From Barrientosiimonas humi (lineage in GTDB: Bacteria > Actinomycetota > Actinomycetes > Actinomycetales > Dermatophilaceae): DNA of 64,000 nucleotides. This document shows, piece after piece, positions 7,651 through 16,052 of this stretch. The stretch covers positions 1,953,375 to 2,017,374 of the forward strand of contig NZ_VFOK01000001.1 of NCBI RefSeq assembly GCF_006716095.1, written 5' to 3'. The notes beneath the pieces are model-generated. The model had not been told where the DNA came from and made no database searches. It saw nothing but the letters and a program-made list of their open reading frames with translations. Numbering within the stretch: position 1 is the stretch's first letter; every line of letters starts with the position of its first letter. Position numbers and translations under genes: made by a program.

Positions 7651-8886
7651 ATGACGGACCGCGAGCTCGACCTGATCCTGTTCGGCGCCACCGGCTTCGT
7701 CGGTCGTCTCACGGCGGAGCACCTCGTCAAGCACGCGCCGGCCGGCACCCGCATCGGACTCGCCGGCCGCTCGGCCGCGAAGGTCGAGCAGGCGCGCGCC
7801 CGGCTCGGGGTGCACGCCGCCGACTGGCCGGTGATCGTCGCCGACGCCGACGACCCCGCCTCGCTGGCCGCCATGGCGCGGCGCACCAAGGTCGTCGTCT
7901 CGACCGTGGGGCCCTACGCCGCCTACGGCCTGCCCCTGGTCCGCGCGTGCGCCGAGACCGGCACCGACTACGTCGACCTCACCGGCGAGGTGCTGTTCGT
8001 CCGTCGCTCGATCGACCAGGCCCAGCAGCTCGCCGACGAGACCGGGGCGCGCATCGTGCACAGCTGCGGCTACGACTCGGTCCCGTCCGACCTCGTGGTG
8101 CTGATGGCCGCCGAGCGCGCCCGCGCCGACGAGGCCGGCGAGCTCACCGACACGACGACGTACGCCACGCTGCGCGGCGGGTTCAGCGGCGGCACCGTCG
8201 CCTCGGCCCGGCAGCAGCTCGAGGAGATCACCCGTGACCCCTCGCTGCGCCGCGTCGCGCTCGACAAGTTCGCGCTCAGCCCCGACCGCTCGAAGGAGCC
8301 CTCCGGCGAGTGGAAGGACAGCGCCGCCGTCCGCTACTCCGACGAGGCGCGCTCGTGGGTCGCGCCGTTCATCATGGCGACCTACAACACCCGCGTCGTG
8401 CGGCGCAGCAACGCCCTGCTCGAGCACGCCTACGGCCGGCGGTTCCGCTACCGCGAGGTCATGCGCACGGGTGACGGCGCCGTGGGCTCGGCGACGGCGT
8501 ACGCCGTGGCGGCCGGTCTCGGCGCCGGCATGGCGGCGATGAGCCTGCCGTTCCTCAGCACCCTGGTCGACAAGGTCGTGCCGGCCCCGGGCGAGGGCCC
8601 GAGCGACCGCAAGCGCGCCCGCGGCTTCTTCCGGATGGACGCCTACACGCTCACCACCAGCGGCAAGCGCTACCGCAGCACCGTTGCGGCACAAGGAGAT
8701 CCGGGCTATGCCGCCACCAGCGTGATGCTCGGCGAGAGCGCGCTGGCGCTGGCCCTCGAGCGCGACAGCTGCCCGCTGCCCCCGGGCATGAACGGCGGCG
8801 TGCTGACCCCCGCCACCGCCCTCGGCAACGTGCTCGTCGAGCGGCTGCGCGCGCAGGGCTTCACCTGCGAGGTCGAGGAGCTCTAA
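7651..8886 (+). CDS. Saccharopine dehydrogenase-like oxidoreductase (trans-acting enoyl reductase type)
   Basis: A 411-residue protein starting with a Rossmann NAD(P)-binding fold (LILFGATGFVGRLTAEHL, residues about 8-25) and the family motif VVSTVGPYAAYG (about 85-97), then a catalytic/dimer domain with a hydrophobic helix near 290-310. This matches the actinobacterial saccharopine dehydrogenase NADP-binding group, which includes mycobacterial trans-acting enoyl reductases. Function here is unknown; a lipid-related reduction is possible. It is monocistronic with its own leaderless-type promoter, and convergent with the acyl-CoA ligase gene. Confidence 0.75.
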   Translation: MTDRELDLILFGATGFVGRLTAEHLVKHAPAGTRIGLAGRSAAKVEQARARLGVHAADWPVIVADADDPASLAAMARRTKVVVSTVGPYAAYGLPLVRACAETGTDYVDLTGEVLFVRRSIDQAQQLADETGARIVHSCGYDSVPSDLVVLMAAERARADEAGELTDTTTYATLRGGFSGGTVASARQQLEEITRDPSLRRVALDKFALSPDRSKEPSGEWKDSAAVRYSDEARSWVAPFIMATYNTRVVRRSNALLEHAYGRRFRYREVMRTGDGAVGSATAYAVAAGLGAGMAAMSLPFLSTLVDKVVPAPGEGPSDRKRARGFFRMDAYTLTTSGKRYRSTVAAQGDPGYAATSVMLGESALALALERDSCPLPPGMNGGVLTPATALGNVLVERLRAQGFTCEVEEL

Positions 8887-8892
8887 CCCCGC

Positions 8893-8960
8893 GCGTACGC
8901 CCTCGCGGACCACCGCCGGATCGTGCGCCCCACCGCACCCCCCGGCGGTCCACCGCCGCA
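8893..8960. repeat. Dispersed repeat B, copy 1
   Basis: A ~66-bp intergenic element beginning GCGTACGCCCTCGCGGACCA and ending in CGGCGGT-CC-ACCGCCG. A second copy at 63238-63303 has the same order with about five substitutions. GGACCACCGCCG near its start is echoed by GGTCCACCGCCG at its end. It lies between the convergent genes ending at 8886 and 8980. Confidence 0.7.
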
Positions 8961-8979
8961 CCGTGGGCCCCACCGTGCG

Positions 8980-10881
8980 CTACTCGCGGCGCAGCACCGG
9001 CGCCAGCCGGTCGAGCACGCCGGCGTCCTCGATCGTGCCGGGCACCGGGGCGTCGTCACCGTCGGCGAGCTGGCGCATCGTCTTGCGCAGGATCTTGCCC
9101 GAGCGCGTCTTGGGCAGCGCCGGGACGATGTCGACCTGGCGCAGCGCCGCCACCGCGCCGACCTCGTCGCGCACCCGCTGCACCAGCTCCTCGCGCAGCT
9201 GTTCGGTCTGCGCGTCGTCCAGCTCGTCGGCGCCCTTGAGCACGACCAGCGCGCGCGGCACCTGCCCCTTGAGGTCGTCGCGCACCCCGATCACCGCGCA
9301 CTCGGCGACCTGGGGGTGGCCGGCCAGCGCCGCCTCGAGCGACCCGGTCGACAGCCGGTGCCCGGCCACGTTGAGCACGTCGTCGGTGCGGCCCATGATC
9401 CACAGGTATCCGTCCTCGTCGACGTAGCCGCCGTCGCCGGTGAGGTAGTAACCCTCGTAGGCCGACAGGTAGGACTCGACGTAGCGGTCGTCGTCGCCCC
9501 ACAGCGTGGTGAGCGTGCCGGGCGGCAGCGGGAGACGGATGCACACCGCGCCCTCGGTGCCCGGCGGCACGGGGTTGCCCGACTCGTCGAGGATCTGCAC
9601 GTCGAACCCCGGCGACGGACGCGTCGCCGACCCCGGCCGGATCGGGAAGGTCTCGACGCCGACCGGGTTCGCCGCGATGGGCCACCCGGTCTCGGTCTGC
9701 CACCAGTTGTCGATCACCTCGACCCGCAGCCGGTCGGTCGCCCACTGCCAGGTGTCGGGGTCGAGCCGCTCGCCGGCGAGGAAGAGGGTGCGCAGCGACG
9801 ACAGGTCCGACCCGCGCATCAGCTCGCCGTCGGGGTCCTCCTTCTTGATCGCGCGGATCGCGGTGGGCGCGGTGAACATGCCCGCCACCCGGTCGCGCTC
9901 GACGATGCGCCAGAACTCCCCGGCGTCGGGGGTCCCGACCGGCTTGCCCTCGTAGAGCACCGTCGTGCAGCCGGTGAGCAGCGGCGCGTAGACGATGTAG
10001 GAGTGGCCCACCACCCAGCCGACGTCGCTGGCGGTGAACCACACGTCGCCGGGCCGCATCCCGAAGATGTTGGTCATCGACCAGCGCAGCGCCACCGCGT
10101 AGCCGCCGGTGTCGCGCACCACGCCCTTGGGGCGACCGGTCGTGCCCGAGGTGTAGAGGACGTACAGCGGGTCGGTGGCCTCGACCGGCACGACCGCCGC
10201 CGGCTCGACCGCGCCCGGACGCATCGCGACGGCCCAGTCGAGGTCGCGCTCCCCCAGCTCGGCCGGCCCCTGCTCGCGCTGCACGACCAGGCAGCGCTCG
10301 GGCTGGTGCTGCGAGCGCTTCAGCGCCTCGTCCAGCAGCGGCTTGTAGGGCACGACCCGGTCGCGCTCGACGCCGCTCGAGGCGGCGATGACCACGGTCG
10401 GGCGCGCGTCGTCGATGCGGGCGGCGAGCTCGGCCGGCGCGAACCCGCCGAACACCACCGAGTGCACGGCGCCGATGCGCGCGCAGGCGAGCATCGAGAC
10501 GATCGCCTCGGGGATCATCGGCAGGTAGATCACGACCCGGTCGCCCTTGCCCACGCCGAGCGCGGTGAGCACGCCGGCCGCGCGCGCGACCTCGTCGAGC
10601 AGCTGGGCGTACGTCAGCACGCGCCTCGTGCTCGTCACCGGGCTCTCGTAGATGACCGCCGGCTGGTCGGCACGGCCCTCGATCACGTGCCGGTCGAGCG
10701 CGTTGAAGCACAGGTTCAGCCGCGCGCCGGGGAACCAGCGGTAGAAAGGCGCCCGCTCGGCGTCCAGCGCCCGCTTCGGCGGGTTCACCCAGGAGATGTC
10801 GCGCGCCGCCTCCAGCCAGAACCCCTCGGGGTCGTCCATGCTGCGCCGGTAGACCTGGTCATAACCGCCCGTGCCGCTCAT
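8980..10881 (-). CDS. prpE: Propionyl-CoA synthetase-like acyl-CoA ligase
   Basis: A 633-residue ANL-superfamily enzyme. An ACS N-terminal domain (about 10-65) is followed by the AMP-binding domain with P-loop YTSGTTGRPKGV and WWQTETGWPI. The C-terminal domain contains GRTDDVLNVAGHRLS and the lysine motif SGKILRK, a usual acetylation site. The VVRDTGG and WWQTETGWPI wording is more like PrpE than acetyl-CoA synthetase, so propionate or another short acid is the likely substrate: acid + ATP + CoA gives acyl-CoA + AMP + PPi. The start ATG at 10881 has CAGGAT 6 nt upstream. It is divergent from an MFS gene. Confidence 0.85.
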   Translation of the reverse strand: MSGTGGYDQVYRRSMDDPEGFWLEAARDISWVNPPKRALDAERAPFYRWFPGARLNLCFNALDRHVIEGRADQPAVIYESPVTSTRRVLTYAQLLDEVARAAGVLTALGVGKGDRVVIYLPMIPEAIVSMLACARIGAVHSVVFGGFAPAELAARIDDARPTVVIAASSGVERDRVVPYKPLLDEALKRSQHQPERCLVVQREQGPAELGERDLDWAVAMRPGAVEPAAVVPVEATDPLYVLYTSGTTGRPKGVVRDTGGYAVALRWSMTNIFGMRPGDVWFTASDVGWVVGHSYIVYAPLLTGCTTVLYEGKPVGTPDAGEFWRIVERDRVAGMFTAPTAIRAIKKEDPDGELMRGSDLSSLRTLFLAGERLDPDTWQWATDRLRVEVIDNWWQTETGWPIAANPVGVETFPIRPGSATRPSPGFDVQILDESGNPVPPGTEGAVCIRLPLPPGTLTTLWGDDDRYVESYLSAYEGYYLTGDGGYVDEDGYLWIMGRTDDVLNVAGHRLSTGSLEAALAGHPQVAECAVIGVRDDLKGQVPRALVVLKGADELDDAQTEQLREELVQRVRDEVGAVAALRQVDIVPALPKTRSGKILRKTMRQLADGDDAPVPGTIEDAGVLDRLAPVLRRE

Positions 10882-10887
10882 GACCTC

Positions 10888-10893
10888 ATCCTG
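10888..10893 (-). promoter_or_regulatory. -10-like hexamer for prpE
   Basis: On the minus strand CAGGAT is followed by 6 nt and the ATG at 10881. It fits the window-wide leaderless pattern. Confidence 0.35.
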
Positions 10894-10933
10894 CCTGCGC
10901 GCTCACCCGCGCGCACGGCTTCGCGGGCGGCGA

Positions 10934-10939
10934 CATACT
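10934..10939 (+). promoter_or_regulatory. -10-like hexamer for leaderless MFS transcript
   Basis: CATACT, 6 nt, then the GTG at 10946. No Shine-Dalgarno sequence is visible before that start. Confidence 0.45.
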
Positions 10940-10945
10940 GACCCG

Positions 10946-12235
10946 GTGACGACGTCGTCCCTCCGCACGGGTGAGCCCGACCTGCAGCAGGCGCAGGCCC
11001 GCACCGTCAGCACCCTGGTCGCCTCGCAGGTGCTCGGCGGCGTCGGCGTCGCGAGCGGCATCGCCGTCATGGCGCTGCTCGCGCTGCGCATCTCCGGCTC
11101 CGAGCAGGCGAGCGGCCTCGGCACCACCGCGCAGGTGCTGGGCGGGGCGCTGATCACCGTGCCGGTCGCGCGCCTGATGGCCGCGCGCGGACGCCGCCCC
11201 GGGCTGCTGCTCGGCTATGCCCTCGCCGCGATCGGGTGCGGCGTGATCGTGGCCGCCGCCTCCCTCGGGTCGTTCCCGCTGATGCTGCTCGGCAGCCTGC
11301 TGTTCGGCGGTGCGACGACGTCGAACAGCCAGGCGCGGTACGCCGGTGCCGACCTGGCCCTGCCGGCGCGCCGTGGGCGCGACCTGGCTCTGGTGGTCTG
11401 GGCGACCACCGTCGGATCGGTGCTGGGACCCAACCTGGTCGGGCCCGCCGAAGGCGTCGCGGACGCGCTCGACCTGCCGGCGCTCACCGGCAGCTTCGTC
11501 TTCGCACTCGTCGGATTCACCCTGGCCGCAACGGTTCTCGCGCTCCGGCTGCGGCCGGACCCGCTGCTGCTCGCCCGCGAGGCCGCCGCCCGCGAGGCCC
11601 CGGCCGACCCCGCGGCGCCGCTCCCGCACGGCTCGCTGCGCGACGGCCTGCGGCTGGTGCGGTCGCGCCCGCGCGCGCTGCTCGGCGTCGTCACGATGGC
11701 CCTCGGCCACGCCGTGATGATCTCGGTGATGGTGATGACCCCGCTGCACATGGACCACGGCGGGGCGTCGCTGCGCCTGGTCGGCCTGGTGATCAGCATC
11801 CACATCCTCGGGATGTACGCCTTCTCCCCCGTGACCGGCTGGTGCGTCGACCGTTTCGGCGGGCCGGTCGTGGCCATGGGTGGCGCCGGGCTGCTGATCG
11901 CCGCCTGCCTGCTCGCAGGCCTGTCCGACCAGGGCATGTCGGGCACGCTCACCGCCGGCCTGTTCCTGCTCGGGCTCGGCTGGTCGGCGACCCTGGTGTC
12001 GGGGTCGACGATGCTCACCTCGGCGCTCACTCCGGACGAGCGCCCGGCGACGCAGGGCCTGGCCGACCTGCTCATGGGGCTCGCCGGCGCCGGCTGCGGC
12101 GCGGTCGCCGGGCTGGTGCTCGAGCACGGCAGCTACGCGGTGCTGGCGTTCGGCGCGGCCGGCATCGCCGCCCTGGTCGGGCTGAGCGCGCTGCTGCTCG
12201 GCCGCGCCGGCGCCGCGCCGGTCAGCGGAGCATGA
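10946..12235 (+). CDS. MFS transporter
   Basis: A 429-residue protein with about 12 hydrophobic helices, starting near residue 20 (TLVASQVLGGVGVASGIAVM), and a charged central loop (about 200-235) between two six-helix halves. MFS-like motifs include ARGRRPG after helix 2 and VDRFGG in the second half. The substrate is unknown; the family is proton-driven export or uptake of small molecules. The GTG at 10946 was chosen because it follows a -10-like box directly and the preceding in-frame residues are not membrane-like. Its 3' end overlaps the convergent gene at 12222 by 14 bp. Confidence 0.85.
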   Translation: MTTSSLRTGEPDLQQAQARTVSTLVASQVLGGVGVASGIAVMALLALRISGSEQASGLGTTAQVLGGALITVPVARLMAARGRRPGLLLGYALAAIGCGVIVAAASLGSFPLMLLGSLLFGGATTSNSQARYAGADLALPARRGRDLALVVWATTVGSVLGPNLVGPAEGVADALDLPALTGSFVFALVGFTLAATVLALRLRPDPLLLAREAAAREAPADPAAPLPHGSLRDGLRLVRSRPRALLGVVTMALGHAVMISVMVMTPLHMDHGGASLRLVGLVISIHILGMYAFSPVTGWCVDRFGGPVVAMGGAGLLIAACLLAGLSDQGMSGTLTAGLFLLGLGWSATLVSGSTMLTSALTPDERPATQGLADLLMGLAGAGCGAVAGLVLEHGSYAVLAFGAAGIAALVGLSALLLGRAGAAPVSGA

Positions 12236-13529
12236 TCGAGTTCTTCGCCGCCGTCGAGATCGGGTGCCCGGGGTTGGTCGAGGCATAGGTGCGCAGCTGC
12301 GACTCGGTGATCCGGTGGATGTCGTTGGTCGCCAGGGTGCTGAGCGGGTCCATCGCGAGGTAGTACGTGCCGTCCCAGCCGAGCACCGCCATCCAGTGCG
12401 ACACCGGGCCGTTGGCGTGGTTGTCCCACGGCAGCTTGTACGCGTCGCCGCCCGCGATCGAGGCGCGCCCGGCGCGGGCGTCCGCGAGGGTGTCGCTGAT
12501 CCCGCCCTGCCAGGTGGTGAGGCCGTACGTCGCGAACGCCTTCTGGAAGTCGGGGTACTCCGTGCCGCGGGCGTCGCGCTCGGCGGTGTTGGCCAGACCC
12601 ATCGCGCGGTAGCGGAAGTCGTTGACGGCCGCGGTGCGCAGGTCCATGTTCCAGGTCCAGCCACGCGGGGTGATGCCGCGATAGATCAGCAGCGTCACCG
12701 CCGAGACCGGGCCGCAGTTGGACCACTGCGCGCGGCCGGTGTCGGCCTGGCGCAGCGGGTACATCGGCTGCGTCGACTTCGCCGCGAACAGCGTGCGCCA
12801 GGTGTAGTAGCCGACGAACGTCGCCGGGCCGATGCCGTGCCCGGCCTGGAACGCTTTGACGTACTTGGTCGTGATCGGCCCGTAGTTGGTGCTCATGTCG
12901 GGCGCGGAGGAGTCGAAGAACCGGTAGCCGTGCTTGCGCAGCAAGGTCTGGATGGCATACACGCGGTAGCTCACCGCGCCCGCGCCGGTGGACGGCGTGA
13001 GCTTCTCCAGCGTGGCCGGGTCGGCGGTGCCGGTCACGGGCAGGCCGACCTTCTGCTGGTAGGCGCGCACGGCCGAGGTGGTCGAGGAGCCGTACGTCTC
13101 CTCCCAGTTGGTCTTGAAGCCCGCCGACAGCAGGAGGTACTGCAGGGCGCGGGTGTCCCAGAACCCGGTGCCGGTGCGCAGCGTGGGGAAGCCGCCGGCG
13201 TAGTAGTTCGGGGCGCCGCTCAGCGACATCGCGGTGCGCGAGCCGTCGTCGCTGCCCTTGCCCCGGGCGGATCGCTGGGTCTGCTCCTTGCCGCTGCCGG
13301 CACGGCCCTTGCTGTTGGGCACGGCGTCCGGGTCGTCGGGCAGCGGGAAGCCGCGGTCGTCGCGACGCTTGGGTGCGGGGCCGCCGTCCCCGCCGCTGCC
13401 GGTCAGCAGGGCGGGCGCGCCGGTGGCGGCCGCCGGGCCGACGCCCAGGGCGAGGCTGCCGGCGCCCGCGACGGTGCCGAGCAGCAGCGCGCGGCGCGAG
13501 GCGCTCGGGATGAGTGCGCGGTCGGACAT
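12222..13529 (-). CDS. Tat-exported peptidoglycan-binding, C39-like protein
   Basis: A 435-residue protein. A Tat-type signal (SRRALLLGTVAGAGSLALG, ending in AAATGA) is followed by a basic low-complexity linker (about 45-95), two peptidoglycan-binding-like helical modules (about 105-240) and a C-terminal C39-like domain (about 255-430) with NCGPVSAV supplying the candidate catalytic Cys and VSHWMAVLGWD the His. Known relatives are cell-wall or secreted cysteine peptidases or inactive homologues; the substrate is unknown. The ATG at 13529 has GGAGA 5-6 nt upstream, preferred over upstream in-frame ATGs. Confidence 0.78.
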   Translation of the reverse strand: MSDRALIPSASRRALLLGTVAGAGSLALGVGPAAATGAPALLTGSGGDGGPAPKRRDDRGFPLPDDPDAVPNSKGRAGSGKEQTQRSARGKGSDDGSRTAMSLSGAPNYYAGGFPTLRTGTGFWDTRALQYLLLSAGFKTNWEETYGSSTTSAVRAYQQKVGLPVTGTADPATLEKLTPSTGAGAVSYRVYAIQTLLRKHGYRFFDSSAPDMSTNYGPITTKYVKAFQAGHGIGPATFVGYYTWRTLFAAKSTQPMYPLRQADTGRAQWSNCGPVSAVTLLIYRGITPRGWTWNMDLRTAAVNDFRYRAMGLANTAERDARGTEYPDFQKAFATYGLTTWQGGISDTLADARAGRASIAGGDAYKLPWDNHANGPVSHWMAVLGWDGTYYLAMDPLSTLATNDIHRITESQLRTYASTNPGHPISTAAKNSIMLR

Positions 13530-13593
13530 CGAGGTCTCCATCGTTCGGTCGATGCGCCCACCGCGCATGGTGCAGGCCCCCGTCCCCGACGGC

Positions 13594-14802
13594 TCAGCGT
13601 CGGCTGCCCCACTCCCAACGTGGTGCGGTCAGCATTCCCTGGCCGACCGCACGCGTCTCACCGAGGTCTCGCTCGAGTCCCAGCAGCCGCGCAGGCGACG
13701 ACAACCCTAGCGGGCCCGGTGTGGCCTGTGGGGACAATGAGTCATCTGTGAGCACCTCGGTCAACGGGCCGGAATGGGTCACCACGACGACCTGGGTGTC
13801 GGCCGCCACCCGGCGGACCAGCCGCCCGAGCGCGCCCACGAGGTCGGCGTGCAGCGAGGTCTCGGGCTCGTTGAGCACCATGAGCGGCGGCGGGTTGGTG
13901 GTGAGCAGCGCCGCGACCCACAGCAGGTAGCGCAGCGTCCCGTCGCTCAGCTCGGCCGCCGCGAGCGGGCGCAGCATGCCGGGCTGGTGCAGCAGCACGT
14001 CGAACCGGCCGTCGCGCACGTCGACCTCGAGCCGGGCACCGTCGAAGGCGTCGGCCACCGCCTCGTGCAGCGGCGCGGGGTCCTGCTCGACGATGGTCTG
14101 CAGCGCCGCCGCGAGGTCGCTGCCGTCGTCGGCCATGCGCGGGGTGCGGGTGCCGATCTGCGGCCGCCGGGCGGGCGAGTCGGGGTCGGCGCGGAACCCG
14201 TCGTAGAACCGCCAGCCGCGCAGCACCCGCCGCACCGCGACCAGCTCGGGCGCGCGCTGCGGGTCGGCGAGCTCGTCGAGCATGCTCTCCCACGGCGCGA
14301 GCCCGCGGGTCAGCTCGGTCCAGCCCCGCCCCTCGCGCGCCTCGACGACCGACCAGCGGCGGCGCACGTGCACCGTCGCGGGCCGCATCACCGGGCCGCT
14401 GAAGACGACCTCGCGCTTGATCTCGGGGTCGCGCAGGAACGCCGACTCGTATCCCGGCGCCTGCGGCGGCAGCCCCAGGTCGACGAGGTAGCCGAGGTCG
14501 TCGGAGGCGAACCCGAGCCGCAGGCTGATCGGGCCCTTGCGCACCGTGCCCTGCACCTCGTGCCCACCGCGGCGCGCGCCGTCGAGCGACGCCGGGCCGG
14601 CCCACAGCGCTGAGCTCAGCCCGCCCTCGCGCGCGAGCGAGGACACCACGTCGCCCTGCCCGCACGCCGCGAGCAGCCGCAGCGCGCGATAGAGGTTGGA
14701 CTTGCCCGCGCCGTTGGGCCCGGTGATGACGTCGAGCCCGTGCAGCGGCACCACGAGATCGCGCAGCGAGCGGTAGCCCGAGACGGCGACGGTGCGGATC
14801 AC
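13594..14802 (-). CDS. AAA-type ATPase, ABC/RecF-like
   Basis: A 402-residue P-loop ATPase with Walker A GPNGAGKSN near residue 30, an ABC-like signature region (AAELSDGTLRYLLW) around 290, and Walker B LMVLNEPETSLH around 320, followed by a switch-like VVVTHS. This is the AAA_21/AAA_15 layout of SMC/RecF-like or OLD-type ATPases without an attached nuclease domain. Some relatives act in phage defence or DNA repair; no partner gene is visible, so the function is unknown. The GTG at 14802 has TAGCCT 7 nt upstream. The gene is divergent from the LOG-like gene. Confidence 0.72.
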   Translation of the reverse strand: MIRTVAVSGYRSLRDLVVPLHGLDVITGPNGAGKSNLYRALRLLAACGQGDVVSSLAREGGLSSALWAGPASLDGARRGGHEVQGTVRKGPISLRLGFASDDLGYLVDLGLPPQAPGYESAFLRDPEIKREVVFSGPVMRPATVHVRRRWSVVEAREGRGWTELTRGLAPWESMLDELADPQRAPELVAVRRVLRGWRFYDGFRADPDSPARRPQIGTRTPRMADDGSDLAAALQTIVEQDPAPLHEAVADAFDGARLEVDVRDGRFDVLLHQPGMLRPLAAAELSDGTLRYLLWVAALLTTNPPPLMVLNEPETSLHADLVGALGRLVRRVAADTQVVVVTHSGPLTEVLTDDSLSPQATPGPLGLSSPARLLGLERDLGETRAVGQGMLTAPRWEWGSRR

Positions 14803-14809
14803 GCTCCCG

Positions 14810-14815
14810 AGGCTA
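14810..14815 (-). promoter_or_regulatory. -10-like hexamer for the AAA ATPase gene
   Basis: Minus-strand TAGCCT, 7 nt, then GTG at 14802. It forms a divergent pair with the site at 14864. Confidence 0.45.
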
Positions 14816-14863
14816 GGGCCAGGCGCCGACACCGCCCGGTCCGCGAGGACGTACGGCCGCTGC

Positions 14864-14869
14864 CAGACT
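14864..14869 (+). promoter_or_regulatory. -10-like hexamer for the LOG-like gene
   Basis: CAGACT, 6 nt, then ATG at 14876. The two divergent leaderless-type starts are only 73 bp apart. Confidence 0.4.
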
Positions 14870-14875
14870 GGCGCC

Positions 14876-16003
14876 ATGCCGACCATGGAGATCGAGGACC
14901 TGGAGCAGCTGCGCGTCGTGCTCGAGACGCGAACGACGTTGTGGGGCTTGCGTCTTCAGGGCCTCGACCTGACCGGGCCCGAGGGTGCCGCACTGCTGCA
15001 GCGGCGCTGCGCCGGGCTGGTCGTGCTCGGCGGTCTGCTCACCGTCGACCTGGAGCACCACCTGCGGGTCAGCGGCGCCACGATCTTCCCGGCCGACCCC
15101 GCCGCGCCGGTCGACCCCTACCGGGCGCGGCTCTACACCCCCGCCGAGCTGTACGCCGGTCTGCTCGAGCGCGGTTACGCCACCACCCCCGACGCGACCG
15201 CGTACGCCTGGTCGCGCGAGGCGAGCCTCGCCAACGACGCGTTCGTCACGCTGCTGCGCTCGATCCACGACCACTCGATGACCGACGCGCTGAACGAGCT
15301 GCTCGACGGCCGCGGCGTCGTGGGCGTGATGGGCGGCCACGCGGTGCAGCGCGGCACGCAGGAGTACGCCGACGCAGCGCTGCTCGGGATGGCGATCGCG
15401 GCCAGCGGCCGGGTCGTGCTGACCGGCGGCGGCCCGGGGGCGATGGAGGCGGGAAACCTCGGCGGCATCTGCCGCACCGAGGTCGAGCTCGAGGCGGCGC
15501 TGACCGACCTCGCCGCGGTGCCGTCGTTCCGGCCGTCGATCGACGACTGGGCGCGCTCGGCGTGGCAGGTGCGCGAGCGGGTCGCCGGCGACCGCCTCGC
15601 GACGACCCCGGCCGACGTCACCAGCGTGGGCGTGCCGACCTGGTTCTACGGCCACGAGCCGCCCAACCTGTTCGCCTCGCTCATCGCGAAGTTCTTCTCC
15701 AACGCGCTGCGCGAGGACCTGCTGATCAACCGGTGCACCGACGGCATCGTGGTGCTGCCCGGCGCGGCCGGCACGGTGCAGGAGATCTTCCAGGCGGTGA
15801 CCCCGCTCTACTACGCCCCCGACGACGTCCGGCTGCCGCCGCTGGTGCTGGTCGGTCGCGAGCAGTGGACCCGGACCGTCCCCGTCTGGCCCGCCCTCGA
15901 GGCGCTCGCCGCAGGTCGCCGGATGGCGGGCGCGGTGCACCTGGTCGACACCACCGCCGAGGCGGCCGACCTGCTGCTGCGCCCCGCCGGCGCCCAGCGC
16001 TGA
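14876..16003 (+). CDS. LOG/lysine-decarboxylase-like Rossmann protein
   Basis: A 375-residue protein with a SLOG/LOG fold: VGVMGGHAVQRG and GGGPGAMEAGNLGG in the middle (about 165-200), and PGAAGTVQEIFQ near 300, matching the LOG signature pattern PGGxGTxxE with Ala for the second Gly. LOG proteins release free cytokinin-type bases from nucleotide monophosphates; longer SLOG relatives have unknown nucleotide-related roles. The N-terminal ~130 residues are not in the short LOG enzymes. The start was chosen by the leaderless-type site. Its stop codon lies within the terminator palindrome. Confidence 0.72.
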   Translation: MPTMEIEDLEQLRVVLETRTTLWGLRLQGLDLTGPEGAALLQRRCAGLVVLGGLLTVDLEHHLRVSGATIFPADPAAPVDPYRARLYTPAELYAGLLERGYATTPDATAYAWSREASLANDAFVTLLRSIHDHSMTDALNELLDGRGVVGVMGGHAVQRGTQEYADAALLGMAIAASGRVVLTGGGPGAMEAGNLGGICRTEVELEAALTDLAAVPSFRPSIDDWARSAWQVRERVAGDRLATTPADVTSVGVPTWFYGHEPPNLFASLIAKFFSNALREDLLINRCTDGIVVLPGAAGTVQEIFQAVTPLYYAPDDVRLPPLVLVGREQWTRTVPVWPALEALAAGRRMAGAVHLVDTTAEAADLLLRPAGAQR

Positions 16004-16034
16004 GCGAGGCGTGCCGGGCCGGCACGCCTCGCTC
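16002..16034. terminator. Palindromic bidirectional terminator (GCGAGGCG family)
   Basis: Two perfect 16-nt arms (GAGCGAGGCGTGCCGG and its complement) around a single G, followed on the plus strand by CCCCCTC. It lies between the convergent genes ending at 16003 and 16053 and shares its outer arm with 2245-2282 and 51545-51578. Confidence 0.75.
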
Positions 16035-16052
16035 CCCCTCCTGCGCCGGAGG

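Noticed and set aside
8887-8979. Repeat B copy 1 as a small coding gene
   Set aside because: No start with ribosome site, and the second copy does not keep a reading frame context.
13594-14802. AAA ATPase as part of a phage-defence pair
   Set aside because: The divergent neighbour is a LOG-like protein with its own promoter; no nuclease, TOPRIM or effector gene is linked, so a defence role is not supported.
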